Source: Apodospora peruviana
Lineage: Eukaryota; Ascomycota; Sordariomycetes; Sordariales; Lasiosphaeriaceae
Direction of reading: 5' to 3'
DNA: 64,000 nt
NCBI GenBank assembly: GCA_033439685.1
Contig: JAUEDM010000003.1
Coordinates: 588,001 to 652,000, forward strand
Below the pieces are notes generated by a model. That model saw only the letters and a program-made list of their open reading frames with translations. It was not told the DNA's origin and did no database searches. The position numbers were made by a program, and so were the translations under genes. Shown here piece by piece: positions 21,084 through 32,819 of the stretch (its first letter is position 1; each line of letters starts with the position of its first letter).

Positions 21084-22839
21084 ATTTTCGGACCAAAGTT
21101 GGATCGATGGATGTTTAATTATGTTAAATAGTCATATCTCTATGGCCGTTAGAAAGAACGAGAGTGATCAAAGTCCCACATGGTTTTGGAGTCTTGACTC
21201 GGTGACCGTTTCTCCCAGTTATTAGGATCCTAAGATCCTTGAGGCGGTGACGGCTACATGACGGGCGTGCTTTCCATCCATCCCATTCAGTGGAGATTGA
21301 ATCCATGGCTCTTGCCGTTGGAAAGGTAGGTAACTTAAACACAATACCTCAGGTACCCCGTATACGGTATGGTGCCCACCGCCAGCATCAACTGACGACA
21401 TTTCATCGATGAAGTCAATTTGTTCATTTCGATTATATTACCAGTGTGCGAATTCCCCTCATCTCTCTTCTTTGAAAGTTCGGCCTCCAACCTCGCCAAT
21501 CTCCCCCCTCCATTAAATTAACGGATCCTTTTGACTAGAATACAATTAGCATTTTGGTTTTAACCAGCATACAACTAATGTGATTAGCATACACCTATTC
21601 CGTCATAGTACAAATGTCTTACCATGACTCTTACATACCGGTGTAGGAAAACGCAAGTCTGGAACGGCGAGCACTGTAGGGTCGAGGCAAAGGCAGAAGG
21701 ACGATCCCGCATTCACACCGGGTATCGTGGACGCGTCAAGTGCCAGGGTACCTATCCTTCCAGGACCTACGGATGAGGACGCAACGAAGATGAAGCGGGC
21801 ATTTGACCTGCAGTGGGCCCTGATCCGGATCGCCGCCCTAGCCGGCGTTCCTGACGTCGATGATAATGTTACCGATACAGATGACTCCGATACATATGAT
21901 TCCGACCCACCTCAACAAATGTTGCTGAAAAAAAACCAGTTCCGTCAATGCAGCAAACTGGCTGAGGGAATTTCCTCCATTGAAGATGACAACAAGGTTG
22001 ACGACAGCCACGAGGACGACAGTAAAGTCGACCCTCCACCAAGGTTCAAATCGCGATTGGGACCGCGAAGCATCCCGGGCCTAAGGAGCTGGAGAATTTT
22101 TCGAATATAACATCTTGTAACAATCTAGAACCTCCGCTGAAGGAGAAATCAGATGCCTAAACAAGTCTTGGATCAAGTACTTCCCCAAGGTTCAACAGAG
22201 GAAGTGCAGAGGCGTATGCGGCCTTCCACGAGACCACGACTTACCTGGTAGACAAGGTCTTGGGCCCGGATGTTGGTCATAATATATGCTGCAGCCCTTT
22301 GTTTTCCACTTCTGGTGTGTTCAGTCGGTCAGTTGGAGAATGAGAACCTGGATGCTTGTCCTACACACAACTGTCATTTCGATGGATGTCTCGTACAAGA
22401 CGAAAATGAGGTGAGATTATATAAGAATGAATCACGGCAAAATCGCGCCATAACAATAGCTTCACTACATTTGCTCCGTTGAGCAGAATGGTTCTACGAA
22501 TCTGAGGGAAGTGATTCACAGCACTTCAACAAAGCACCAACCTGATTATCGAAACGGTCAATACCACGACGATCATTCCAAGCATGGGACCACTTGTTCC
22601 CATATATATATCCCAGTTCCTGCCAGTGATGGCCACACACGCTTGATCTGTTCCTCATAGGAATCCCGTGCATTACTAAAGCTATCTGAACTGACGGTCA
22701 CAACCGATCGAGAAGGCGCGTACCTATGCTCTTTGCCTCCATCGATATCGCATAGTCGCCTCGACACTCAACAACCAAAAAAAGCTCCCCTGCCAGCCAA
22801 AAAGTCTTTGCCGACGAACCTGTCAACCCATAAAACAAC
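21084..22839. other. Mostly intergenic; one acidic exon-like ORF
   Basis: An open frame from about 21649 to 22110 follows an acceptor-like GGTGTAG. It encodes a Ser/Asp-rich chain (KKNQFRQCSKLAEGISSIED preceded by DVDDNVTDTDDSDTYDSD) with no ATG at its start. It might be the last exon of an unrecognised gene or a relic. The rest shows no gene; the acyltransferase relic starts at 22840. Confidence 0.3.
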
Positions 22840-24454
22840 ATGGAGGCCACTCTGCGGCAATCGCCACCGCCTTCATATATCTTCTCGGCCATGGATCAAG
22901 CCGCCCGCCGGGAGTACAAACTCCGCTGTCTCGTCTTCAAGCACGACAAAATATCGGCAGCCGCATGTGTGGAATCCTTCAGGCAGCTGTATTTCGGGCA
23001 CCGAGCTGTAATGGACCGCTTGCCCTTTCTCGCCCACAGAACTCGACCCGCAGACGAAAGAGCCTCTAAGCTCGAATTGATTGACGACGGGAACGACGGA
23101 GGTCCCCGAGATCTCCGCGTCAAAGTTAACCCATGCGAGGAATACGACCGACTATGTCCAGACGACCTTGGTGTCCGCCCTCGCCGTATTGGACTCGAAC
23201 TGTTCAAGCTCCCCACTGCAGACGAGGACGAGGCCCAAGGCATCCCCGTATTTACGGCCCGGCTGACTTATATCAAAAACGGTGTTGTATTGGGCTTGGC
23301 TTTCCATGGTTCGCTCATGGATGAACGATACATTTTTATGGTCCTCAAAACCTTTGCGAGCGGGGACTCGTGGTACGTGATTCTACGTCAAGTTATGTCG
23401 GAAATCCAATGCTGATAAGCATGCACGTTGTTAGGCATTATTCCCGAGCCTTATAATAACAACGCCTCCCTTGACAGTTACGCCAGTGGGCCCCAGGATG
23501 AGTACACGGACATAACCGAGTACGACTTCTGCGAGAGCGACAAGTTCAGCAGCAACGAAGTTGCCCAAACAATCGAGGAAGGATGTATCGACGCATCTTC
23601 CATCATCACCTTCCGCGCTGACACGATCAGGAGTCTGACGACAGAAGTGAGAGCAGCGCTCGAGGGCGGTGGCGGCAACAGCAGCAGCAGGATCACAGCG
23701 GTGGACTGCATTAGCGCGCTGTTATGGACCAGCATGGTTGGGGTTAGATGTGAAAGCATCTTGCCGCAATTCCTTGACAGGGAGGTGGGCGACCTGGACG
23801 TACACATTGCCAAATTCACGACACAAGTCGAACGTTCGGGACAAGCTTGAGCCGCCGCTGGGGGGTGACTTTTTCGGCAACGCAGTCAACAGTGCCATGA
23901 CCACAACCAAGCTTGTGAACTTATTGCCTTCCAGTAATCGTCAAACCGGTGAAATATCAAACGAGTCCGTGACCAAGATCATCACTTGCGCAGCTCGGCT
24001 GATACGGGAGGCCGTTGACGGCGTGACCGACCAATCCGCACGCGCACGTCTCCAACTACTCCAGCGCTACAACGTTGGCGACAATGATGATGTCTCGAGT
24101 CGAAGTCCGCAGTGGGCCTGCCGGGCTCTGCTCCGCGGCAAGGACCCGCACGGAGACGGCGTGGATTTCGTTTCGCTGGCAGATATGGGCGGTGATCTGC
24201 GATTCCACATGAGCAACCAAGGCGGCAATGATGAGGGCGAGGAGGTGGATTTTGACCCTGGAAAGCAGTACCAGCTGTGGTCGGCGGAAACGGATGGCTC
24301 GTTCGTGCTACTCCCACGTCGGGGCGGAAGCGACGAGAACGCCGAGTCAGACTGGGTCGTCCAGGCCTACATTCCCGCGGTACTACTGCAGGCTGTAAGG
24401 TATCGATTATATCTATGGCGTACCGAGGGAGGTTTCGGCGGTCCATTATCATGA
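22840..24454 (+). pseudogene. Decayed BAHD/trichothecene-acetyltransferase-like acyltransferase
   Basis: The order of conserved blocks is that of fungal HxxxD (BAHD-type) acyltransferases, which move acyl groups from CoA onto secondary metabolites: MDRLPFLAHRTRP, VVLGLAFHGSLMDERYIF, ITFRADTIRSL, ITAVDCISALLWTSMV, then KLEPPLGGDFFGNAV and a closing DWVVQAYIPAVLLQAV. Three defects are visible. First, the usual HHxxxDG is HGSLMDE, so the catalytic His is Gly. Second, one extra base near 23831 shifts frame between AKFTTQ and VRDKLEPP. Third, the intron after VLKTFAS keeps frame only with a weak GTCAAG donor (23387-23434); the better donor GTACGT at 23373 does not. It lies just upstream of a siderophore-type transporter, but a shared pathway is only a guess. 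A sequencing error could explain the base, not the His loss. Confidence 0.7.
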
Positions 24455-25637
24455 TTGCCCTTAGCTTGGCTAGACCGGTATATTGAGAGATAACCAAGCA
24501 AAGTCCATGTGAACCACTGAATCCATGGAGTTGGAGGTTTGGGACAGATTGACAAGTAGCTTGCTTCGGAATAATGATCAATGAAGGTTGCGACAGGATG
24601 CCATCACCACTTGGTTCATCAGACCCTATCCCAAGATGGAAGCTGTCAGACCATCTTTGAGTGCCCCGGCCAGTACTGGGCAAACCATTCACCGTGGAAT
24701 GGTGTATGTCCCATCAAGATATTCGGGTCGCTTGCCAGTGGCTCACTCACGCCGCTACCCGGCAGGGCGGTGTCCGCCGACAGCAGCCAAAGTCGCATCA
24801 CCCATGAGGTGAGGTTCATAGCCGACTAGCTAGGGTAACTTGGCAACTTGGCCAGTCACCGAATGTGATCTAGGAAATCCAATAGTGGATGGAACCCTTC
24901 AGATAGATTGATAAAATCTCTGTCGGAAGTAAGGCCAGTCATCAGCAAAGTCTGCTGCTCGGTAACTTACCTTACCAGGTATACTCAGTGTTGCGTTATA
25001 AAGCCGCAACGGTAGTAGTACAAATGGATTCGTACTATCAATGCCATGCCTGGGCTCGTCACATTCTCTCGGGACCTCCCGGGTCGCCACGAGGTCCAGA
25101 CATCCAAAAAGACAGACGGGTGCTACACATGCAGAAGAAATTTGCGCGACTGTGGGGAAAAAGGTGGTTGGCCATGTGGCTCTAGAACTGAAAGAAGTCG
25201 AGGAAGTTTGGGATGATGAGCAATTCTCACTCGGCCAGTCTCTGTGATTGTACACTAGAGAGCACCTGGGTCGGTCGACATGCAGGTCATCCACCATCTT
25301 ATTCTTGGACATGGGTGAGAATTCCCCACCTCTCGATCCTTCTTCGGCATTATACGGCTCATGAGTCTTGGTGACAGGGAAACGAGTGAATACCAGTAGG
25401 GAACAGGACAAGGGATGAGAGGCATCAAAAAAGGGTTGAGTTACCGAAACAACCATCATAGAGTGGGAGGGAATGTAAGAAATCAGTGACCAAGACGAGA
25501 ACCAACAAAGATGGGGAGAGATTCAGCAGTGGGAAGCGGCCGATGTCGCTCATGATCGTCTTCTCATCGTCAATGGAAGGAACGCTGGCACGGAGCCAAG
25601 GGGCGCTAACGATCGCCGAGCCGCTAGGTGTGGAAAT

Positions 25638-25664
25638 GGACCCACTGATGGGATCAGTGGGTCC
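25638..25664. repeat. Perfect 12-bp inverted repeat, 3-base loop
   Basis: GGACCCACTGAT, then GGG, then ATCAGTGGGTCC. It could form a stable hairpin or bind a dimer. It is about 20 bp from the paired ATCTGATAA motifs. Confidence 0.75.
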
Positions 25665-25682
25665 CATTGGCCAGAGTTATCA

Positions 25683-25704
25683 ATCTGATAAGATGATCTG
25701 ATAA
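25683..25704 (+). promoter_or_regulatory. Paired ATCTGATAA iron-regulatory GATA motifs
   Basis: ATCTGATAA occurs at 25683-25691 and again at 25696-25704. ATCWGATAA is the extended GATA site recognised by the SreA/Fep1-type iron repressors of fungi. A third copy is at 26237-26245. All precede the siderophore-type transporter, so iron repression of that gene is inferred. Confidence 0.6.
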
Positions 25705-26236
25705 AAATTTTCACTCAACCCACGCTCGCCAAGGCACGCACGGTGATGCCTGGTTCGGTCATGGGCTTCATGGCGCGTGAAACGGCCGGCTTTGTGGTGG
25801 GGGCTTGTTGTGTCTTGATTGGCGGATGGCGGGAAAGTTGGGGTGGACGGTGGAGCAAGCGGCAAAAGCTTCGGAGACGATTGACAAACCTGTTCGTGGT
25901 GCCGGGGCAAGTGCGTCTTTTGCTCGTGTTTCTTTTTCATTCCGAGCTCCTTCCCGCCGAGAAGACCCTGCGAGCCGTGGGATGGCCTTAGTGCCCTATC
26001 CTTGCCGGTTCGGCCCCCCCAACATCCAGCAGCTCGACCGGGTCCCATCCGATCCCACATCCACGGCCATTCAAGGTGAAGCAGCACCGGCAGGCATGTC
26101 TCATGCCCCCCGATATTGGGCATGTTGCACTCAATTCTCGCAAGAGCAAGTCATGGAGCTCTCTTCATGCAGGCAAGAGCCCAGGGTCGGGTCCGCTGGA
26201 GCAGCATCGGCCCACCCACCGTCACATTTTAAGCTC

Positions 26237-26245
26237 ATCTGATAA
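26237..26245 (+). promoter_or_regulatory. Third ATCTGATAA motif, 131 bp before the transporter ATG
   Basis: Exact match to the ATCWGATAA iron-GATA consensus, placed in the proximal promoter of the transporter starting at 26376. Confidence 0.6.
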
Positions 26246-26375
26246 AGGTTGAGCTTTCTCGCTGACTTTGGTCCGATTCCTTCCCTCCTCTCTTCTTCAA
26301 TCTCATCTGAAAGTGAAGCAGTACCTTGGTCACGCGATACCTGTTTCTAAGTTCAGGTATATCCGACAGCAAACA

Positions 26376-28291
26376 ATGGCGTCGGCCTTCAAGAGCCGCC
26401 TCCGCGGGCTCGTTAACCCCACCCAAGAAACACCCGTGGCCGAGGTCCGGGAGAAGACTTCAACCGACAAAGAGGCTGCCGTTGTCGACAATCAGGCCCA
26501 AGAACCTGTCGATGCCGCCCAGCAGAGCGACGATGAGATCTCCCGCGATGCCCAACCTGGTGTCCAGGGCATTGAGGCCTTCACCAAAGTCTGGACCAGG
26601 TCGCACATGATCATCGCCTACATCACGTATGTCAGCCACACACCAGCTATATAACACATGGCCAAACTAACCATACTCTAGCATTTGGGTCATCTATTTT
26701 GTCGACGCCATGCAGTCTAGCATGGCTAGTCTTCTCACTCCCTTCGTGACCAGCTCCTTCCAGCGCCACTCGCTGACGGCCACCACGGGAATCATGTCCT
26801 ACCTGATTGGCGGTCTCATCAAGCTTCCTCTTGCCAAGGTGCTTGACATCTGGGGTCGGCCCACCGGTTATGCCGCCATGGTATTCTGCCTTACCATTGG
26901 CTTAATTATGATGGCTGCTTGCAACGCTGTCGAGACTTATGCTGCCGGTCAGGTCTTCTACTGGGTTGGGTAAGTAACTGTCCTGGTTCAACTCTACGTA
27001 TGCAGAGTCAGCTGACATTGAATCGTCCAGGTACAACGGTATTGCGTACTGCTGCTCCATCTTCATCGCCGACACCTCCTCGCTCAGGAATCGGTCCCTC
27101 ATGTTCGCCTTTGTCAGCTCCCCGTACATCATCACCGTCTGGATTGGCGGTCCTCTTGCTACCGCTTTCCTGGAGGGGCCCGGCTTCAGATGGGGCTTTG
27201 GTGTATTCGCCATCATCACCCCCGTCATCTGCTCGCCCCTGCTGATCTTGTACTACATCAACTACCGCAAGGCCCACAGGATGGGTCTCATCCCCAAGCG
27301 AGAGTCCAACCGCACCGCATGGCAGTCGGTCAAATACTACTTCATTGAGTTCGACGTTATCGGAATCCTCATTCTGTGCACCGGCTTGGGCTTGTTCCTG
27401 CTGTCCTTCAGTCTCTACTCGTACCAGGCCGAGCAGTGGAAGTCACCCCTGATCATCTGCTTCCTGATCTTCGGCGGCTTGCTCTGCATCGCCTTCCCCA
27501 TCTACGAGAAATACGTCGCCCCCGTCACCTTCTTCCCCTACCACCTGCTCCTGGACCGCACCGTCCTGGGCGCGTGTATCCTCTCGGGCGCTCTGTTCGT
27601 GTCCTTCTACATCTGGGACAGCTTCTTCCCCTCCTTCCTCATGGTGGTCAACAACCTCAGCCCCACCAAGACCAACTACGTCACCTACATCTACAGCATC
27701 GGCTCGTGCTTCTGGTCTTTTATTGTTGGCTACGCCATCCGCCGGACGGGAACCTTCAAGTGGCTCGCCTTGTACTTTGGCGTGCCCATCACCATCCTCG
27801 GCGTCGGTCTGATGATCAACTTCCGCCAGCCCGACGTCAACGTCGGTTTCATCGTCATGTGCCAGATTTTTATTGCTTTTGGCGGCGGTACCCTTGTCAT
27901 CTGCGAGCAGATGGCTGCCATGGCCGCCGTCAGCCACCAGTACGTCGCCACCGTCATTGCCATCGAGGGCTGCTTCGCCAGCGTCGGCGGCGCCATCGGC
28001 AGCACCCTCGCCGCCGCCATCTGGACCGGCACCTTCCCTTACCGTCTGGCCGAGCATCTGCCCGAGGAGGCAAAGTCACAGGCTATGACCATCTACGGCG
28101 ACATCACCACCCAGCTGTCGTTCGAGTTCGGATCTCCCATTCGGCACGCCATCTCTCAGGCCTATGGTGACTCGCAGAGATACATGCTCATCGCGGCGAC
28201 GGCGGTGCAGGTCATCTCCATCGCCTCCGTCTGGGTCTGGCGGGACATCAACGTTAAGGAGTTCAAGCAGACCAAGGGTCTTGTCTTCTAA
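26376..28291 (+). CDS. Siderophore-type MFS transporter (Mir/Sit family)
   Basis: Three exons: 26376-26626, 26682-26969 and 27031-28291; 599 residues, the usual length of fungal siderophore-iron transporters. Introns are GTATGT...CTCTAG and GTAAGT...TCCAG. A hydrophilic N-tail of ~75 residues ends at GIEAFTKVWTRSHMIIAYI. About 14 TM helices follow, with signatures VDAMQSSMASLLTPFVTSSF, GRPTGYAAMVFCLTIGLIMM, AGQVFYWVGYNGIAY, FFPYHLLLDRTVLGACILSG and FGGGTLVICEQMAAMAAVSH. The protein is expected in the plasma membrane or vesicles and should take up ferric siderophores by proton symport. The promoter carries three iron-GATA motifs. Substrate cannot be read from sequence; MirA/MirB-like and Sit1-like proteins are the closest by eye. 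Confidence 0.88.
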
Positions 28292-28732
28292 GGTATATAA
28301 CTTGGACTGTGTCACGATATATGCATGGCTGACTGGCTGTCTGGTCAGTGGTCCCTGGAATGACGTGTTTCGGTCTAGAGACATCTGTATGAAAGTGTGG
28401 TCAGTGATAATGATTTAAGAGTAAAAATGGGGTGTCTTTGAAATAATGATATCATGGTTGCTTGGAGATAAGGTTCGGGAATATTGGTGTTCGATTTATA
28501 TACCAATGTCATTTTTTGTTCAAGTTTGCCACACCTCTCTCCTGTGACTTGATATCATTTAGAATGGCTGTTTTCATAGGTCCTTCAGGTATCCGTTGTT
28601 TTAACCCAACCGAATTTCAGGAGCTGCAAACATCAACAGAGACGCCGATAGATCCCCGCCCAGCCTTCCCTCCATATAATAGAAAACAAAGATATTCTCC
28701 ATCGTACACACATCATTCACAAACAAGCGAGC
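28292..28732. other. Convergent intergenic spacer
   Basis: Spacer between the 3' ends of the transporter (plus) and the Kelch gene (minus). AT-rich; no gene seen. Confidence 0.45.
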
Positions 28733-30242
28733 TTACTCGCGGCGATCACTATCCGCATAGCCATACGCGAGCCTCAGAATCCATCCGTCCGACTCGTTCT
28801 CGCCCTTCGCGTTCTCCCCGCCCCAGAAGACGACACCCTTTCCGTCCAGACACGACGAAGCGGCGGTACTGCCGCCAAACAGACAGCGCGGACCCGGATG
28901 GACTTTACCAGCAGTCAGCTTCTGGTCAGCGGCGGGCTGCTGCTCAACGGGAACGAGATCGACGGGCGCCCAGCTGAACTCGCCCGACTTGGCCGCCTTG
29001 AAGAAGGCGGGGAGGTGGTCGCGGATGACGTCCTTGGCAGCGGCGGCACTGAACCCAACCGAGGGCAGCTGGAGGGTCCAGATGTCGGAGTAGTACTGGC
29101 CTGGGCCTGGAGACCGGCCGAACATGTAGACAAGATATTGGCGGCCGTAGCCGGTCGAGAGAGGAACCAGGGCGGCACCTTGACGTGGTGAGGGAGCGAG
29201 GGCGGCAGTGCCGGGGGTTGTTGATGATGGTTGCGTCGTTGTGGCGCTGCTGCTGCTACCACCAGGAGAGAAGGGAATGGATTTCCAGACCAACGACTTG
29301 GGCTTTTCGCGGTCGGTGGTGGATTTGTGCAGGTAGAGCTGGTTGATGTTGCCCCCTTTTCCGTCGCCGCCGCCGCTGATTGTGTATAGGGTCGCATCGA
29401 CGTAGGCTGCCGCTGTGGCTGGTGCGGACGGGGCAGACGTGGCTGGGACCACCGTCCAGACGAGCGAGTCCAAGTCGTACAGCCATGTATCTGTCTCTGT
29501 TTCTGTGGAGTCTGACTCTGTTTGTTGCGTGCCAGTCTTGCCGCCGTACAAGACAAAGAAGTTTTGGGCGTTGTCAAAGAAGAGGTGGTGGCCGAAGCGA
29601 GGGGTCAAGGTCTTGTAAAGCTGCGTTGACCCGGGCAGCTTGGACCATTTCAGGGTCTCCGAGTCCCACGCCCACAGGCAGTTGGCGTCGTGTTCGTCGA
29701 TTGGCTTGCCGTCATTGTCGCAGCCGCCGTGGATGACCATGTACTTGCCCTGTGCGCAGGCGGCGTGCTGTTTGCGCGGAGCGGGGATCATGGACTCGCC
29801 CGTCTCGGCGGACTGGAGTGGAAAGGCGGGGAAGCACTCATATTTGGTTGTCGTGGTCTCGGTCTCGGCCGGGGAGGTCTTGGTCTTTGTTGTTGGGAGG
29901 GTGACGGCGTAGACGTCGGTTGAGCAGAGGTCGCCTTCGGGGGTTGAGCCGCCGAAGATGTAGGACTTCCTGCCGATCACGACTACGGTGTGGTGGGAGC
30001 GGGCGAGTGCGTGACTGTACAGTTGAAAGCTTGGGTTAAACGTTGGACAGAGGTGGAGGCGTGTCTGGGGGGGGGGGGAGGATGGCTCACGATTCCTCTG
30101 CTGTTGGTGGCAGGGCTAGCTGTTCCAGCGAGACCTTGAGAGGTTGTGTCGGGGTCGCAATGGCTACTGCTGCCACGCCTGCTTCGACACCGGTTGCGAC
30201 GACCTGCTCGGCGACGAGCACTCCTGCGGCAACTTCTGCCAT
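28733..30242 (-). CDS. Kelch-repeat beta-propeller protein
   Basis: Two exons on the minus strand, 30242-30091 and 30014-28733, 477 residues. The intron (GTGAGC...TGTACAG) restores ES-HALARSHHTVVVIGRKSYIFGG. Kelch blades are evident: SYIFGGSTPEGDLCSTDVYA, QHAACAQGKYMVIHGGCD, RFGHHLFFDNAQNFFVLYGG, DATLYTISGGGDGKGG, RQYLVYMFGRSPGPGQYYSD and KGVVFWGGENAKGEN. The start at 30242 (MAEVAAGVLVAEQVVATGVE) was preferred over an upstream in-frame ATG at 30383. Kelch propellers of this kind act as protein-interaction platforms; no enzymatic residues were seen. It is probably cytosolic. A run of about 11 G (plus strand) lies in the intron. Confidence 0.78.
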
Positions 30243-30894
30243 GGCGATGAATGGGAAGTCGTGATGATGTTGCCTATTTCTCAGGTTGATGTCTTTTGCA
30301 AGTTGAAGAAGCTGAAGCTCGTTTGTCTGTTTAGGGTGCTCCAAGTGTTGTTTGAGGGGGACCTGCATGGAGGGGAGCTCCAAGCATCCAACGAAGGGAC
30401 GATGACGTAGTGCGGGGCATTCCAGACCGCGACGAGGAACTTAAGCTCAAAGGAGTCAGCATGGTTTTATGGCTTCCGTGTCCATCATTCAAGATACTAG
30501 GTACCTCAGGTATGCAGCCTGATCGGGTGACAAGCTCTTTGCGTTGCTTCACGACAACCAATGGCGGCCCGGAACTAATGTGATCGGAGGTGCTTGTCAT
30601 CGCTTTCTTCACAGGGCTGTAACGGCTTGCAAGATACCGAACCTCATGATTATGTCCGATGGCTTACTTCCAAGCTTTATCCTGGGGTCTCCAAACGATG
30701 GACAGCGATATCGACCCAATGCCTCCAACTAAGGTACTTATACATAAGCCGTTCTCATGGGCGAGTGAGTGACCTGACGATTATTGAAATGCTCAGTTTC
30801 TGTTTCTCTCCATCAGACACATCGGAACGATACTTTCATAAATCCTCAAGTCCAATTTTACACCCTCATCCCCTGTGACAACCCCACACCCGTC
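30243..30894. other. Intergenic between divergent genes
   Basis: Region between the Kelch gene and the metallopeptidase remnant. No part of the N-terminal or catalytic half of an M4 peptidase was recognised in any frame here. Confidence 0.4.
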
Positions 30895-31143
30895 ATGGAT
30901 CCCCAAGGCCACGTCTGCTCCATCATGCCTCCTTGGCTCGTGTACAACATGAGCAAGAGCTCCGATGAGAAGCTTGGGCATATTTGGTGGAAGGTGGCCA
31001 CGGGCGGCAAGATCCCGATCAGTTGCACCTTCATTCAGTTCGCCGACGCCATCGTCGACGCTGCCGAGGAGCTATATGATGAGGAGGCCGCCAAGATTGT
31101 GCGTGACGCCTGGAACACGGTCGGCGTGGTGCGTAAGTTCTGA
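30895..31143 (+). pseudogene. C-terminal remnant of an M4 (thermolysin-family) metallopeptidase
   Basis: 82 residues from ATG 30895 (MDPQGHVCSIMPPWLVYNMS). The rest reads KLGHIWWKVATGGKIPISC, TFIQFADAIVDAAEELY and EEAAKIVRDAWNTVGVV. This is the characteristic end of the thermolysin (peptidase M4) C-terminal domain, which in full enzymes follows the zinc site HExxH...E. Here the signal peptide, propeptide and catalytic half are all missing. The piece cannot be an active peptidase and is best called a relic, although it is still intact as a short ORF. M4 peptidases are mainly bacterial and occur patchily in fungi, so an ancient transfer is plausible for the family. Whether the fragment is expressed cannot be judged. 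Confidence 0.65.
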
Positions 31144-32819
31144 GAGAAATGGAGACTGTTCGCGTCTTATCATGAGGTACCTATATGAACTTTGTTTGGT
31201 TTTACAGTCTAAGAATACGACATTGACGGATTGATTGGAATATAGCACTAACATCCAAAGCATCAATCCCCAATACTAAGTGACTCGGGGTTCTGCAGTA
31301 TAGGCGTAATAAAGCGCAACTAAGGGTCATGAGGTACGGGTGGGCTCTTGTCTGCCTGTACCACGTACCAACCATGGCCCCAAGACACAAGCCTGAGGAC
31401 AATCCTATCGGGTGCTCACGGTCTCACGGCCCTTTGCTAGGTGTGCGTTTCAGTTTTTCTCTACATCTTTTTCAAGTCGGGCATTTCCGGTACATATTGC
31501 GCAACAGATATATTAGTCACTGAAACTGTTCTGGTAAACACTCCATGTCATCGATTCAAATTGATTCAGACCATGTTCCTTTCTGCAGAGTACCTTAATT
31601 AGACAGGGTCGATTTCAAAGCTCCTGTCTCCTTGTGGTAGAGATGCCTATCTTGGTCAATCGGAGGCCGGCGTTCCCGCACACACGAACCTCCAAGACTT
31701 GCAGAATCCGAGCTATTCCACTTGGTGCGAGATCCCCGAGTCCGAGATACACTTCTTAACTTTCTCTTGACACAGGACATTTTTACCCCGGGGTTCCCCA
31801 ACTCCGTAGGGCTGTGAATGCGAAAGGGTGGGTGGGAGTGAGTCAAGCATGTGTATAGTAACGAGCGGCGTGGCAACACCCTCTCGCCAAGGAGCTGTTA
31901 TCCTTTGATCTCAAACAGGAAATGGTGTGCTAAGAGGCCTATCCCGGCTGACCGGTTCGGGCCATACATACATACATACATACATGTCAGCAAATAGTCT
32001 GTGTAGAGTGCTTACTTCCCCAGACTTGCTAGGACTGAACTTGGATTGGCACTCCTACCTTGTTATCGTTTCTGCCTCGGGACCGACCCACGAAATGACA
32101 TGTCTGGTTATATACGGGTTAGCTCTGGCCCGCAGAGCACACGGTAAGACCCGCGATTGGGTCTAGGACTGTGATTCCGTGGCCCAGTTGCATGCTGTCC
32201 GGTGGTGAACATCGAATAGCATGGTCATTCTGCCTGGGGAGTCTATCCCGACAGCTATCTTGCGGTGTCTTTTTTGGAGGTGCTCGATCCTTCCGAAGCG
32301 GCCTCGGCGAATAATAACAGCTTCTAACCCCCTATCTACGATTCCGTCTGTTCGTGATAGCTGCCGCTGGCCATAGGGAGCCTGGAGGCGTATGTGGCCA
32401 GGCTACTTCACACACGGCTCCAGTCGGTGAGGAGCACGCGAAAACCCTCGGTGCCAAGATGAATGCATTGGCGAGTGGTCCCAAGATATCGAGGGAGTTG
32501 ACTTCCCTTTAGAGACGGTCTTCGGAGCATCGCCGCTCATCTGCCTCATGATGTGTGGAAACTTGAGCAGGCAGGTTGAAGTTAATTGGTCCAGAAACTA
32601 AAGATTCATGAGGGTGTGTTCACACCTTGGACGTGAGCCTATGTTGTATTGACGATATCACCCGGAACTCTCGGTGATGCCGTCTTATCACAACTATGGA
32701 GCTCATCACTGTGGACTAGGTACTCTAGCTCAAGGAAATCGGAATGCAATACACAGAACCGGATGGTGGGATCTAAATAGATCAGGCCTCCTCATTATAC
32801 ACAATACTGGCAAACAAAG
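31144..32819. other. Intergenic with CATA microsatellite
   Basis: No supported gene over 1.7 kb. A (CATA)n run lies at about 31963-31985. Small open frames on both strands have no recognisable motif. Confidence 0.45.

Larger units (their letters stand above)
24455..26375. promoter_or_regulatory. Intergenic region with iron-GATA sites and a hairpin
   Basis: No supported gene. Three exact ATCTGATAA motifs lie at 25683-25691, 25696-25704 and 26237-26245, upstream of the siderophore-type transporter. A 12-bp perfect inverted repeat sits at 25638-25664. Short open frames on both strands lack motifs. Confidence 0.5.

Noticed and set aside
27443..28057. 204-codon minus-strand open frame
   Set aside because: Antisense to the siderophore-type transporter; Asp/Gly/Val-rich composition typical of a shadow frame.
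22840..28291. Idea that acyltransferase and transporter form a siderophore biosynthetic cluster
   Set aside because: No NRPS, ornithine monooxygenase or SidF/SidG-type GNAT acyltransferase is present. The acyltransferase is of BAHD type and broken, so only regulation by iron of the transporter is supported.
31963..31985. CATA repeats considered as a possible CRISPR or satellite array
   Set aside because: Simple tetranucleotide microsatellite without spacers; CRISPR is not expected in a fungal nucleus.
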